64,000 nucleotides of DNA from Lachnospiraceae bacterium (GCA_016282915.1 JAEELW010000159.1:1-64000); one strand, 5' to 3'; positions 47,550 through 56,852 are shown, numbered from the stretch's first letter. Notes: generated by a model from the sequence alone, not told the origin. Made by a program: numbers and translations.

Positions 47550-49046
47550 ATGAGCAGCAGTCAGATCAAAAATACAAGATATAAGAGTAATATGGGTACG
47601 ACCCGCTGGGCAACCATCGAAGAGATCCAGCAGTCCGCCACCCGCGTGGATATCGACGCTCCCGTCTATCCCATCGGCGGCGTTCCCATCATGAGCGACG
47701 GCCATACGGCCTATCTGGACGGCCGTGATACGCATACGCTGATCTTCGGTGCCACCGGTTCCAAGAAAACGCGTATCTTCTGTATGCCCACCCTGAACAT
47801 GTTCATCCGTGCGGGCGAGTCTTTCGTCGTTACCGACCCCAAGGCAGAGCTTTATGTACGTACCGGCGGTTTCGCAAAGGAACACGGCTACAAAACCGTG
47901 GTGCTGAACTTCCGTGATATCGGTTACGGCGACATGTGGGATCCCCTGGCACTGCCTTACGAGTATTACCGCACCGGACGCCGCGATGAAGCCAACAACC
48001 TGGTCAACGACCTTGCGGCTACGCTTTCCGCCCGTCAGAAGGAAAACACCACCGACCTGCTCTATCCCCTGATGGCTGAGACCCTGCTGACCGCAAATAT
48101 GTATCTGCTCTTTGAAGCAGCCGCTGCGGAAAACGCAGTGAATATGCGTTCGCTGACTGCCCTCTGTTCACAGGCCGCTCTGGAATCCTTAAAGACCCTG
48201 GCCGGTAAGATGAGCACCCAGAATACCATCGGTATGCTGTTCAAGGGTACGCTGCTGGGTGAAAACGAAAAGACCATCGCTTCCATCATGAGCGTGCTTT
48301 ACGGTATGGTCTCCATCTTCAACCTGAACAAGCGTCTGACCGACATGCTCTGCCACAACACTTTCGACATCCGTATGTTCGGCCATGAAAAGACCGCCGT
48401 TTACGTCATCGTCCCCGATGAAAAGACCACCTGCCACTTCCTGGTGACCATGTTCATCAAGCAGGTATACGAGATCCTGATCGGTGAGGCACAGCGTCAG
48501 GCTACGCTTTCCCTTCCGGTCCGTGTGAACTTCGTTCTGGACGAGTTCTGTAACATCCCGAAGGTTCCGGATATGCCTTCCATGATATCCGCAGCCCGAA
48601 GCCGTAACATGCGTTTCTATCTGGTCGTTCAGTCCCTGCACCAGTTAAAGGGCCGCTACGGCGAGGATGCCGATACCATCAAAGGTAACTGTGACAACTG
48701 GATCTTCCTGACCAGCCGCGAGCGCGACCTCCTGAACGAGATGAGCTTCCTCTGCGGCGAGATCGATGCCTGGGGTCCGGGCGGTGCGGAAAAGAGAAAA
48801 CTGATCTCTGTCACCGAGCTGCAGCGCTTCAGTAAGGAACGGGGCGAATGCCTGATCCTTCACGGACGTGAGTATCCTTTCATCACCTATATGGCGGATA
48901 TCGACCAGTATCCTGCCTTCTCAAACTACAAGGTTGTGCCGATCCCGCCCATCGAGATCCCGCACCCGCCCACCTTCGACGTCATCAAATTCACGACCAA
49001 GTTCGCGTTCATCGCCGACGGTGTACCTTTCTCCAATCCGGACTAA
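47550..49046 (+). CDS. Stand-alone VirD4/TraG-family ATPase
   Basis: This 498-residue protein matches the type IV coupling-protein ATPase core. It has Walker A GATGSKKT (67-74; the usual Gly before Lys-Thr is Lys), FVVTDPKAELY, the strand-exchange region QKENTTDLLYPLMAETLL, Walker B VNFVLDEFCNIP (about 325-336) and QSLHQLKGRYG. The N-terminal two-helix membrane anchor of true coupling proteins is absent. No relaxase, VirB4 or pilus gene is in the window. AGAGGAGG precedes the ATG, and the codon choice looks like that of well-expressed genes. Coupling-protein relatives pump DNA or protein; what this one moves is unknown. Confidence 0.85.
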   Translation: MSSSQIKNTRYKSNMGTTRWATIEEIQQSATRVDIDAPVYPIGGVPIMSDGHTAYLDGRDTHTLIFGATGSKKTRIFCMPTLNMFIRAGESFVVTDPKAELYVRTGGFAKEHGYKTVVLNFRDIGYGDMWDPLALPYEYYRTGRRDEANNLVNDLAATLSARQKENTTDLLYPLMAETLLTANMYLLFEAAAAENAVNMRSLTALCSQAALESLKTLAGKMSTQNTIGMLFKGTLLGENEKTIASIMSVLYGMVSIFNLNKRLTDMLCHNTFDIRMFGHEKTAVYVIVPDEKTTCHFLVTMFIKQVYEILIGEAQRQATLSLPVRVNFVLDEFCNIPKVPDMPSMISAARSRNMRFYLVVQSLHQLKGRYGEDADTIKGNCDNWIFLTSRERDLLNEMSFLCGEIDAWGPGGAEKRKLISVTELQRFSKERGECLILHGREYPFITYMADIDQYPAFSNYKVVPIPPIEIPHPPTFDVIKFTTKFAFIADGVPFSNPD

Positions 49047-49066
49047 ACGAAAGCAAAGAAAAATCA

Positions 49067-49103
49067 AAAAGATCAGCGGTTTCAAAGCCGCTGATCTTTT
49101 TTT
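49067..49103 (+). terminator. Terminator after the VirD4-like gene
   Basis: AGATCAGCGG-TTTCAAAG-CCGCTGATCT followed by a run of Ts, with As on the 5' side that could also serve the convergent strand. Confidence 0.92.
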
Positions 49104-49199
49104 GTCTGTCTCGATTTATCGATATCACCCGCGGGATCCGCTCCCGTATACTCCCGGTGTCCGCTCTCCCTGCTCCCCTTTTCCGGGGTGATCTTTAAA

Positions 49200-51725
49200 C
49201 TATTTCTCGGCCTTCTCCTCTTCGTCTTCCGCCCAGATCCTGCGGTTTAAGGCCTCATCCCTGGCACCGATCATATCCAGCACGGCTTTCGCCTTCTGCT
49301 GCTCCTCGATGGCCTTGTTTTCGTCCTTGATCAGAAGCTCCAGGCTGCCGGAGATGGTATCGATATTGTTGCGGAATTCTTCCACCATCTGCGCCGTACG
49401 CTGCTGCGCCACCTTGATCACTTCTTCCTTGTAGGCGATGAACTGTTCCACGGTCTGCGCATTGAAGGCACGCTCCAGATCGCGCTTATAGGCTTTCTTA
49501 TCCATCGTATTAAAGATCAGGATGGCCTTCTGCTCATTGATGTAGTCATTCATCTTCAGGGCCACGATCTCCGAAGGCGGGATCTCGGTATCCGAAATAT
49601 TGGCGATCCTGCGGATCAGTTCTTCATCGATACCTTTATATTCCTTGATCTTCTTGATGATGATGCTCTTCAGCTCCTGCACCTGCGAATTCAGGATATT
49701 ACCGCGTATGCGCTTGTAATAATCATCGATCTCCTGCAGATAGCGGTTCAGCTCGCTGATGATGATCGTATTCTTTTTCTCAAAGATCTCCGGCTTCAGC
49801 GCGATCCATTGCATCTTATCCGCCTGGCGGCTGGCCAGTTCCTGACGCTTCTCGATCTCCTTGACCAGATCCTTGATCTCTTCCACCTGGGTCTCAAGGG
49901 AATCGTCGGTGATCCTCGCCACAAACTCTTCGTGGGCATTCTCGATATCCTGGACCATGCTGGTCTTCATGATCTCGATGTTCTTTTCAATATGTTCCTT
50001 GGAAAGACGCGCCTGGTTTTCGATCGCCTGATAGTCGACACGCACAAAATCGATCAGGCCTTCGATCCCGTCATACAGTCCCTTTGCCTTCACGGCCAGG
50101 GCATATTTCTGCGCATATTTGATGATCTCCTGCTCTATGGCGTACATACCGGAATTCACATAGATCCTGCGCACCACGCCTTCCAGGGAATCGTCACAGT
50201 TTGCCGCTGCCTTCTCGCAGTCCGAGATCAGCTGCTTGGTCTCGAAATCCGCATCGGAAAGCTTATCATAGCGGTAAAATACGCCGCTGTCCGAGGAGAT
50301 ATCGGTCGGTTTCGACGTGAAAGGATCGCGGGTCGGCTCATTATTGATCTCGTTCTTGTGGTTTGCCAGCCAGGTACGCTCGTCCTCCAGATCCACGTTG
50401 CTCTCGATCGCCTTGCTGATATAGGCAGCCTTGGAAGAGGCAAAGAAAAGCCTTGCACCGGCCAGATCGATCTCCATATCTTCCTCGCCGTAGATCTTGT
50501 CTTCTTCCTTCAGGCTCACCAGCACCTTTTTATTCCGGAGGAGCTTCAGATCCTTGCTGGACTTGGTGTCGGCCTGGTTGATCACATGGAAGGAACGGTC
50601 CAGATCGATGGATACGCCGTTCTCATTCTTTTTGCTGTCGCGGAAACCGCCGATCAGCTTGTACAGAACGGAATTACCGGTACCTTCCATCTTGGTCGGC
50701 TCATAGATCACGATCAGGATGGAATTGGTCTGCTGCTGCAGTGCTTCCTTGAGGATCAGAAGATGCTCGCTGGAATTGGAATCCGTTCCCGGCGTATCAA
50801 AGAAGGTGAAATTGATATTCCGGCACATGGGAATGGGATAGCCCACTTCGATGATGCCGTTCACATAGCCCGAACCGTCTTTCTGCTCATGGTTGGGCAC
50901 GTCGTTCAGTTTTTTCAGTATCCTGCAGAGCTGTTCATGCTGCTTCAGTCCCAGCTCGGCTGCCGCCGTTGCCTCGATGGCCAGCTGTTTGCGGATATGC
51001 TCTTCCGAGGTACCGATGCCGCGCAGCACTTCAAACTGACCGATGGCATCATTCCAGAGCACCTGGACAAAATCCGGGCGTGTATCCCTGGTGGTATGTA
51101 CGCTGAACGCCACACGAGGAATGGACTCGTTACGGATCTTGAACATCTTTGCCGTTTCGGAATTGATGCTCTCGGGAAGGATGCGCTTACCGATGATCGC
51201 ATTGATGAAGGTGGACTTTCCGGCCGAATAGGTACCTACCAGACAGAGGTTCACCTCGTTGCTGTTCAGGGCTTCCTTCCGCTCCTCAAACTGTCCGCGG
51301 CGTTTGTGGAACATCTGCTTGGTCTCGTTATTGGTCAGCTGCTGGTCAAACTGCTCGATCGTCTCGTCGCAGAATTCCAGGATCTGCTCGTAGATCTCGT
51401 CCACGCTGGGAAGCTCGATATAATCCACGATCTTGAAGATCTGCTTCCCTTTTGTGTCATTATAATCCTGGATCTTCTTCTGAAGATCCTCATAATCGAT
51501 CTTGGTCCCTTTAAATGTGAGATTTACATTATCCTTGGCGAACTGCTCCCAGATATCGTCGAAGAAACGGCTGCCCTGATTCTGCAGAAGGAATTCGGTC
51601 CCGGGCCCGTATTTCTGAAGCCTCGGGCACTCCTCATAAGGGATCTCGACAAAAGCCCCCTTAAACCGTCCGCAAAAACGTATCTCCTTCTTCACAGGAT
51701 GATACATGACCATCAGTTCCTTCAT
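49200..51725 (-). CDS. Dynamin-like GTPase
   Basis: This 841-residue protein has a dynamin-type GTPase domain: G1 GTYSAGKST (163-171), the switch region NSETAKMFKIR, G3 FDTPGTDSNS and G4 VINQADTKSSKD. Long helical regions rich in Glu, Lys and Gln follow on both sides, as in bacterial dynamin-like proteins that remodel membranes. No clear membrane helix is present. GGAGG lies ten bases before the ATG at 51725; the longer frame to 51815 has no ribosome site. It is convergent with the VirD4-like gene and has no paired second dynamin gene, unlike many bacterial LeoA/DynA-type pairs. Confidence 0.9.
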   Translation of the reverse strand: MKELMVMYHPVKKEIRFCGRFKGAFVEIPYEECPRLQKYGPGTEFLLQNQGSRFFDDIWEQFAKDNVNLTFKGTKIDYEDLQKKIQDYNDTKGKQIFKIVDYIELPSVDEIYEQILEFCDETIEQFDQQLTNNETKQMFHKRRGQFEERKEALNSNEVNLCLVGTYSAGKSTFINAIIGKRILPESINSETAKMFKIRNESIPRVAFSVHTTRDTRPDFVQVLWNDAIGQFEVLRGIGTSEEHIRKQLAIEATAAAELGLKQHEQLCRILKKLNDVPNHEQKDGSGYVNGIIEVGYPIPMCRNINFTFFDTPGTDSNSSEHLLILKEALQQQTNSILIVIYEPTKMEGTGNSVLYKLIGGFRDSKKNENGVSIDLDRSFHVINQADTKSSKDLKLLRNKKVLVSLKEEDKIYGEEDMEIDLAGARLFFASSKAAYISKAIESNVDLEDERTWLANHKNEINNEPTRDPFTSKPTDISSDSGVFYRYDKLSDADFETKQLISDCEKAAANCDDSLEGVVRRIYVNSGMYAIEQEIIKYAQKYALAVKAKGLYDGIEGLIDFVRVDYQAIENQARLSKEHIEKNIEIMKTSMVQDIENAHEEFVARITDDSLETQVEEIKDLVKEIEKRQELASRQADKMQWIALKPEIFEKKNTIIISELNRYLQEIDDYYKRIRGNILNSQVQELKSIIIKKIKEYKGIDEELIRRIANISDTEIPPSEIVALKMNDYINEQKAILIFNTMDKKAYKRDLERAFNAQTVEQFIAYKEEVIKVAQQRTAQMVEEFRNNIDTISGSLELLIKDENKAIEEQQKAKAVLDMIGARDEALNRRIWAEDEEEKAEK

Positions 51726-51986
51726 TGCAGCGTAACCTCCATCCTTTTGGCGTCCGATTCTATAGCATAACAGGCCGGCAAAAAAAGCCGGACACATTGT
51801 AAAACACAATTTCACAGACCATTATATCGAAAAGCCCGTCAAAATACAAGTATTTGTATATATAATATTATAAAAACGCAATATTATGTTACCCTCTGCC
51901 ATCTTCCGACGGCAGCCGGGCAACAGATCATTCCTTATTATCCCGGATCACGGTGATGAAAGCCGCGGCGTCCCTATGCATCCGCG

Positions 51987-52709
51987 TCAATCCATCGCGG
52001 CCGCCGTCTTCAGCGCCACTTCCATCATCTGGGTAAAGCTGTTCTGCCGTTCCTCTGCCGACAGTGCCTCCCCGCTCAGGATATGGTCCGATACGGTAAA
52101 CATTCCCAGAGCGCGCTTCCCTGCTTTGGCGGCGTTCATATAAAGCCCCGCCGTCTCCATCTCGATCGCCAGCACGCCCATGGCGATCCAGCGTTCGTTG
52201 GCATCTTCCTGAGCATCGTAGAAGGTGTCGGAAGAAAGGATATTTCCCACATGATAGGAGGCCTTCAGCGTTTCCGCCTGAGCGACCGCCGTCTTTAAGA
52301 GCGTATAATCCGCCACCGGTGCAAAGGTCCCGGGCAGCTCAAACTGGCGGGCGTAATTGGAATTTGTGGAGGCACCCATGGCAAAGACCAGGTCGCGTAC
52401 CTTCACATCATTGTTGATGGAGCCGGCGGATCCGATCCGGATGATATTTTCCACACCGAAGATATTGAAAAGCTCCCAGCTGTAGATCCCGATGGAAGGG
52501 ATCCCCATGCCGCTGGCCATCACCGTGACCCTGTGGCCGTCGTACGTTCCGGTATAGCCCTGTATGCCGCGTACATTATTGATCAGCTTTGCTTCCGTAA
52601 GGAAGTTCTCCGCAATAAACTTCGAGCGTAAGGGATCCCCGGGCATCAGCACGGTCTTTGCAAAATCTTCGGGACTTGCCGCGATATGCGGCGTAGGGTA
52701 AGCTGCCAT
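51987..52709 (-). CDS. deoD: Purine-nucleoside phosphorylase (DeoD type)
   Basis: This 240-residue hexameric-type phosphorylase splits inosine, guanosine or adenosine. It shows VLMPGDPLRSKFIAENFL, YTGTYDGHRVTVMASGMG, EMETAGLYMNAA (ribose-binding Met and Glu), and TVSDHILSGE with the catalytic Asp. GGAGGAG precedes the ATG. It lies 16 bases after the kinase-like gene. Confidence 0.96.
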   Translation of the reverse strand: MAAYPTPHIAASPEDFAKTVLMPGDPLRSKFIAENFLTEAKLINNVRGIQGYTGTYDGHRVTVMASGMGIPSIGIYSWELFNIFGVENIIRIGSAGSINNDVKVRDLVFAMGASTNSNYARQFELPGTFAPVADYTLLKTAVAQAETLKASYHVGNILSSDTFYDAQEDANERWIAMGVLAIEMETAGLYMNAAKAGKRALGMFTVSDHILSGEALSAEERQNSFTQMMEVALKTAAAMD

Positions 52710-52725
52710 CTTTTTCTCCTCCTGC

Positions 52726-53319
52726 TTACAGACATGAAATGATCAGTTCCAGACACTTGTCGATCCCGAGCTTTCCGGTATTGAGACACAGGTCATAATA
52801 CCGGCTGTCTCCCCACTCGTGATCGGAATAGTAATTGTAATATGCCGCACGGTCCTTATCCCCGCGCAGGCACAGCGACTCCGCCTCCCGGCGCGTCACC
52901 CCGTTCCTTTCCATGATCCTCCCGGTGCGGAAATCCATATCCGCATGAAGGAAGATGTGGAGCGCATCCTTATGATCCGCCAGCACGTAATCCGCGCAGC
53001 GTCCCAGAAAGATCCCCGGCCCCTCCTCCGCCAGCTTCCGCATCGTATTGAACTGGGCCAGATACAGTTCCAGAGCCAGCGGTTTCTGATAGGCCCCGTA
53101 GCCTGAAATGCCCATGGCCAGAGCATACAGAAAGCTGTTGGTCGGCTTTTCATCATGCCGTTCAAAGATCTCCCGGCTGTAGCCGCTCTTTTTTGCCGCC
53201 TCATCCAGCAGGGCACGGTCATAAAACGGGATCCCCAGCTTTTCCGAGAGTTTCCGGCCGATCTCCCGGCCACCGCTTCCCAGCTGACGTCCGATGGTGA
53301 TGATCTGCTTTTCTTTCAT
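52726..53319 (-). CDS. Cytidylate-kinase-like protein
   Basis: This 197-residue protein of the AAA_26/cytidylate-kinase-like family opens with ITIGRQLGSGGREIGRKLSE, a P-loop variant lacking the normal GK[ST], and continues GIPFYDRALLDEAAKKSG and GRCADYVLADH. Members are common in Clostridia and their substrate is mostly unknown. It is not the housekeeping cmk. It is co-transcribed with deoD. Confidence 0.88.
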   Translation of the reverse strand: MKEKQIITIGRQLGSGGREIGRKLSEKLGIPFYDRALLDEAAKKSGYSREIFERHDEKPTNSFLYALAMGISGYGAYQKPLALELYLAQFNTMRKLAEEGPGIFLGRCADYVLADHKDALHIFLHADMDFRTGRIMERNGVTRREAESLCLRGDKDRAAYYNYYSDHEWGDSRYYDLCLNTGKLGIDKCLELIISCL

Positions 53320-53426
53320 AACGTAAGCCCCCTTTCCTCAATATTATCAGGAAATACCGGCCGCCGGCATAAGGTTCCGCAAGCCCGGCCTCCATGTTCA
53401 GTATATCAAAAACGTCAAAAAAAAGA

Positions 53427-53455
53427 TAGACAAAAGCTCTTTTTTGGTGTAATAT
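53427..53455 (+). promoter_or_regulatory. Promoter of cheY
   Basis: TAGACA, a 17-base spacer and TAATAT, about 50 bases before the cheY start. Confidence 0.7.
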
Positions 53456-53507
53456 ATCCGTAGTGCTTTGTAACAGGCAGACTATGTATTAAAGAGGTGT
53501 ATTGGAT

Positions 53508-53867
53508 ATGGCAAAGATACTGGTAGTGGATGATGCGGCGTTCATGCGCATGATGATCAAGGACATCCTGACGAAGAACGGGTACGAAGTAGCCGGTGAA
53601 GCGGAAAACGGTGCGGTCGCAGTTTCCAAATACAGCGAGTTAAAGCCAGACCTGGTACTGATGGATATCACGATGCCCGAAAAGGATGGTATCCAGGCTC
53701 TGAAGGATATCAAAGCAAATGACGGCGGTGCAAAGGTGATCATGTGCTCCGCTATGGGGCAGCAGGCCATGGTCATCGAGGCGATCCAGTCCGGTGCAAA
53801 GGATTTCATCGTGAAGCCTTTCCAGGCTGATCGTGTTATCGAAGCCGTAAAAAAAGTTGTAGGCTGA
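53508..53867 (+). CDS. cheY: Single-domain response regulator, CheY type
   Basis: This 119-residue receiver domain has all active residues: Asp 8-9 (VVDDAAFM), phosphorylated Asp 53 (LVLMDITMP), the Ser of MCSAMG and Lys 104 (IVKPF). No output domain is attached. AGAGGTG lies eight bases before the ATG at 53508; the TTG at 53502 is too close. It has its own promoter and terminator, with no other chemotaxis gene nearby, so its kinase is encoded elsewhere. Confidence 0.94.
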   Translation: MAKILVVDDAAFMRMMIKDILTKNGYEVAGEAENGAVAVSKYSELKPDLVLMDITMPEKDGIQALKDIKANDGGAKVIMCSAMGQQAMVIEAIQSGAKDFIVKPFQADRVIEAVKKVVG

Positions 53868-53884
53868 TCGGAAAAAGAAGCAAA

Positions 53885-53914
53885 AGCCCCGCCTGACGGC
53901 GGGGCTCTTTTTTT
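53885..53914 (+). terminator. Terminator of cheY
   Basis: AGCCCCGCC-TGAC-GGCGGGGCT followed by a T-run. Confidence 0.93.
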
Positions 53915-53920
53915 ATCCTC

Positions 53921-55210
53921 TTATCTTCCGATCCTCTCCATGATCTTTTCGGTCTCGAAAAGGATACGTTCCTCATCCATCGTAAGTACCTTTCCGTTTT
54001 CCATGGTCACTTCGCCGTCGATGATCATGCTCTCGCACTCCGATCCGTTGGCTGAATAGGAAAAAGCGGCCACAGGGTTGTTACGCGGCCACATGGACGG
54101 GCATTTCTGCTTAAAGATCGCCAGATCCGCCTTCTTTCCCACTTCGATCGCCCCGATCTCCGCCTCCAGGCCGAGCGCTTTTGCACCGTTGACCGTTGCC
54201 ATACGGAAGACTTCCTCTGCGCTCACACACTGCGGATCGAGATGTGTCCCCTTGTGGATCAGAGCCAGCAGGCTCATCTCATGGATCAGGTTCAGCGAAT
54301 TGTTGCTCGCAGCTCCGTCCGTTCCCACGCACACATTGATACCGCGCTTCAGCATCTCCGGGACCGGAGCAAAACCGTTCCCCAGCTTCATATTGCTTGC
54401 CGGATTCGTGACTACACTCACATCATGTTTCTTCAGGATGTCCATATCCTTATCATCGATCTGTACACAGTGTGCCGCGATGAAGGGCAGTTCAAACAGG
54501 CCTGTCCGTTCGGCGAGTTCTATGGGCGAGCAGCCGTAATCCTTTCTGCAGTTCTCGATCTCGGTTCTGCTCTCGGAAAGATGCATGTGGATCCCCATGC
54601 CGTTCTTCTTTGCCTCTTCCGCTACGATACGGAGGAAGGCCTCATCACAGGTATAGGGCGCATGAGGCCCCAGGCGGAAGCTCAGGCGGTCGCAGTCCGC
54701 AAATGCATCCCGCTCCTCATAGGCCTGGTGCAGACGGCTCTGCCCCGCTTCATCGTTACCGCTGCCCACCAGCCCGCGGCAGATCACCGCACGCATGCCG
54801 CTCTCTTTCACGGCCTTTGTGGTCTGGCAGATGTTCATCTGCATATCGTTAAAGCAGCTGGTACCGCTCTTCATCATCTCCAGGATCGCCAGACATGCTC
54901 CCCAATAGGCATCCTCATCCGTCATCTTCTGCTCGATGGGATCGACACGGCCGAAGAGCCAGTCCATGAACGCCAGATCATCAGCCACATTGCGCATAAA
55001 GGACATATAGGAATGCGTATGGCAGTTGATCAGCCCCGGCGTAAGGATACGGTCCGTCCCGTCTATGGTCTTTTCCGCTGCGAAGCCTTCCGGAGCCTTC
55101 CCGATGGCTGCGATCTTATTTCCCTGTATGTAAACATCCGTCTTTTCGAGTTTCGCATCCCCGCTTTCCCGGGGACGGATCGCCAGGATATTCTTTATCT
55201 CAATATTCAT
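53921..55210 (-). CDS. mtaD: 5-methylthioadenosine/S-adenosylhomocysteine deaminase
   Basis: This 429-residue amidohydrolase has a complete metal site: GLINCHTHSYM (H-x-H), MGIHMHLSES, IAAHCVQID and VCVGTDGAASNN with the metal Asp. It is of the TM0936 type, which deaminates S-adenosylhomocysteine to S-inosylhomocysteine and also acts on methylthioadenosine. GGGAG precedes the ATG at 55210; the longer frame is non-conserved and repeat-derived. Its direct neighbour is ahcY. Confidence 0.9.
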   Translation of the reverse strand: MNIEIKNILAIRPRESGDAKLEKTDVYIQGNKIAAIGKAPEGFAAEKTIDGTDRILTPGLINCHTHSYMSFMRNVADDLAFMDWLFGRVDPIEQKMTDEDAYWGACLAILEMMKSGTSCFNDMQMNICQTTKAVKESGMRAVICRGLVGSGNDEAGQSRLHQAYEERDAFADCDRLSFRLGPHAPYTCDEAFLRIVAEEAKKNGMGIHMHLSESRTEIENCRKDYGCSPIELAERTGLFELPFIAAHCVQIDDKDMDILKKHDVSVVTNPASNMKLGNGFAPVPEMLKRGINVCVGTDGAASNNSLNLIHEMSLLALIHKGTHLDPQCVSAEEVFRMATVNGAKALGLEAEIGAIEVGKKADLAIFKQKCPSMWPRNNPVAAFSYSANGSECESMIIDGEVTMENGKVLTMDEERILFETEKIMERIGR

Positions 55211-55249
55211 TGCATCTGCTCCCTTATATCTGTTTTGTTCCTGTATAGA

Positions 55250-55304
55250 TCCGGGTCCTGCACTTGCCGCATGGCTGCGGGCCGGTACGCGGATCAGCAG
55301 GCTT
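55250..55304. repeat. GC-rich dispersed repeat, diverged copy
   Basis: CCGGGTCCTGCAC...GCATGGCTGCGGGCCGGTACGCGG...CAGCAGGC follows the same order of blocks as the copies at 56669 and 56853. It lies between mtaD and ahcY. Confidence 0.45.
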
Positions 55305-55343
55305 GTTCCTTCTTCACTTAAGGAACTGCACGCTTTCTTTCTA

Positions 55344-56591
55344 TCAGCCCTCTTTCCCGTACAGATACTCTCTCTGCTCCGGTGTGAGCACGTCGATCTC
55401 CTTGCCAAGGAAGGCCAGTTTCCTTACCGCCACTTCGCGGTCGACCTCCTCAGGCACGTCGATGAGCTTCTCTTTCAGCTCTGCGCCGTGTTCCACAAGA
55501 TATTTTGCGGAAAGCGCCTGGATCGCAAAGCTCATATCCATGATCTCGGCCGGATGTCCGTCACCGCAGGCCAGATTCACAAGCCTTCCCTCCCCGAGCA
55601 CTGCAAGCGTGCGTCCGTTCTCCAGGGTATAACCCGTAATGTTCTTCCGGAGCTCTGCGGCATTCTTTGCCATCTTCTTAAGCCCGGCCATGTCGATCTC
55701 GCAGTCAAAATGGCCGGCGTTGCAGAGGATCGCACCGTCCTTCATCTCGAGGAAATCCTCCTCATCGATGACCTTATCGCAGCCGGTAACGGTCACAAAG
55801 AAATCGCCGAGGGCTGCCGCCTTCTTCATCGGCATCACTTCAAACCCGTCCATGACAGCTTCAATGGCTTTCACCGGATCGATCTCGGTCACGATCACCT
55901 TTGCTCCCAATCCTTTGGCCCGCATTGCCACGCCCTTACCGCACCAGCCGTAACCGGCCACGACCACGGTCTTTCCGGCTACGATCAGATTGGTCGTACG
56001 GTTGATCCCGTCCCATACCGACTGTCCGGTTCCGTAACGGTTATCGAAGAAATGCTTGCACTGCGCATTATTGACCTTTACCATCGGGAAGAGCAGGCTG
56101 CCCTCACGGTTCATGGTCTCCAGCCGCAGGATCCCCGTCGTGGTCTCCTCACAGCCGCCGATCACCTCCGCGATCAGATCCTTATATTCCGTGTGCATCA
56201 TGTGTACCAGGTCGCCGCCGTCGTCAATGATGATATTCGGCCCCACCTTCAGCACCGCACGTATATGGGCATCGTATTCTTCCGGCGTGCTGCCGTACCA
56301 GGCATGGACCTCCAGGCCGTCCGCCACCAGTGCCGCTGCCACATCATCCTGCGTGGACAGCGGATTGGAGCCGGTCACATACATCTCGGCACCGCCTGCC
56401 GCCAGCACCTTGCACAGATAAGCCGTCTTTGCTTCCAGATGCACGGAAAGTGCCACCTTTTTCCCCGCAAAAGGCTCTGTTTTCGAAAAATCCTCCTCCA
56501 GCGTACGCAGAAGATCGCAGTGGTTTTTGACCCAGGCGATCTTTAATGCCCCGGAGGGCGCCAGCGCAATGTCCCTGATCTCACTTCCCAT
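55344..56591 (-). CDS. ahcY: Adenosylhomocysteinase-family hydrolase
   Basis: This 415-residue NAD-dependent enzyme has ALSVHLEAKTAYL and NNAQCKHFFDNRYGTGQS (substrate site), then the Rossmann region VVVAGYGWCGKG and MKDGAILCNAGHFDCEID. The length and the C-terminus (LTPEQREYLYG) are of the short archaeal/Thermotoga type, lacking the C-terminal lid tail of E. coli-outgroup and eukaryotic enzymes. Paired with mtaD it may act on S-inosylhomocysteine as well as, or in place of, S-adenosylhomocysteine. GGAGG lies nine bases before the ATG. Confidence 0.92.
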   Translation of the reverse strand: MGSEIRDIALAPSGALKIAWVKNHCDLLRTLEEDFSKTEPFAGKKVALSVHLEAKTAYLCKVLAAGGAEMYVTGSNPLSTQDDVAAALVADGLEVHAWYGSTPEEYDAHIRAVLKVGPNIIIDDGGDLVHMMHTEYKDLIAEVIGGCEETTTGILRLETMNREGSLLFPMVKVNNAQCKHFFDNRYGTGQSVWDGINRTTNLIVAGKTVVVAGYGWCGKGVAMRAKGLGAKVIVTEIDPVKAIEAVMDGFEVMPMKKAAALGDFFVTVTGCDKVIDEEDFLEMKDGAILCNAGHFDCEIDMAGLKKMAKNAAELRKNITGYTLENGRTLAVLGEGRLVNLACGDGHPAEIMDMSFAIQALSAKYLVEHGAELKEKLIDVPEEVDREVAVRKLAFLGKEIDVLTPEQREYLYGKEG

Positions 56592-56668
56592 ATCCTTTAT
56601 CCTCCTGTAACTCTACTGCCGCAGCAGTCTCTCTTATGCCCGTATGCCTCTCCGGCACCGTTCTTCAC

Positions 56669-56734
56669 TTACTGTTAAGCCCCGGGCCACGCAGCTGCTG
56701 CGTGGCTGCGGACCGATACTTTGACCGGCAGGCC
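56669..56734. repeat. GC-rich dispersed hairpin repeat, copy A
   Basis: TTACTGTTAAG, then CCGGGCCACGCAGC...GCTGCGTGGCTGCGG (a strong hairpin), then GACCGGCAGGCC. Together with copy B it makes up the notable content of the 365-base gap 56592-56956, where I see no gene. Confidence 0.65.
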
Positions 56735-56852
56735 TCATAACTTATCCCGTTCCTGCTTCCTTATCCGGATTTCCATCGTATCAAAGGGCGTATCCGCATA
56801 CACCTGAATATTATATAATAAGCTCCCGCTTCTTTCCACCGGAAATTTGATC

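Noticed and set aside
47550-49046. Integrative conjugative element
   Set aside because: No integrase, relaxase, VirB4 or attachment site is seen, and the flanking genes are ordinary chromosomal ones.
49809-51770. 653-residue open frame opposite the dynamin-like gene
   Set aside because: It mirrors the codon periodicity of the GTPase gene, has no ribosome site and no recognisable domain.
52726-53319. Housekeeping cytidylate kinase
   Set aside because: The P-loop lacks the normal GK[ST] and the sequence belongs to the cytidylate-kinase-like branch of unknown substrate.
53508-53867. Chemotaxis operon
   Set aside because: Only a single cheY with its own promoter and terminator is present; no CheA, CheW or receptor gene is in the window.
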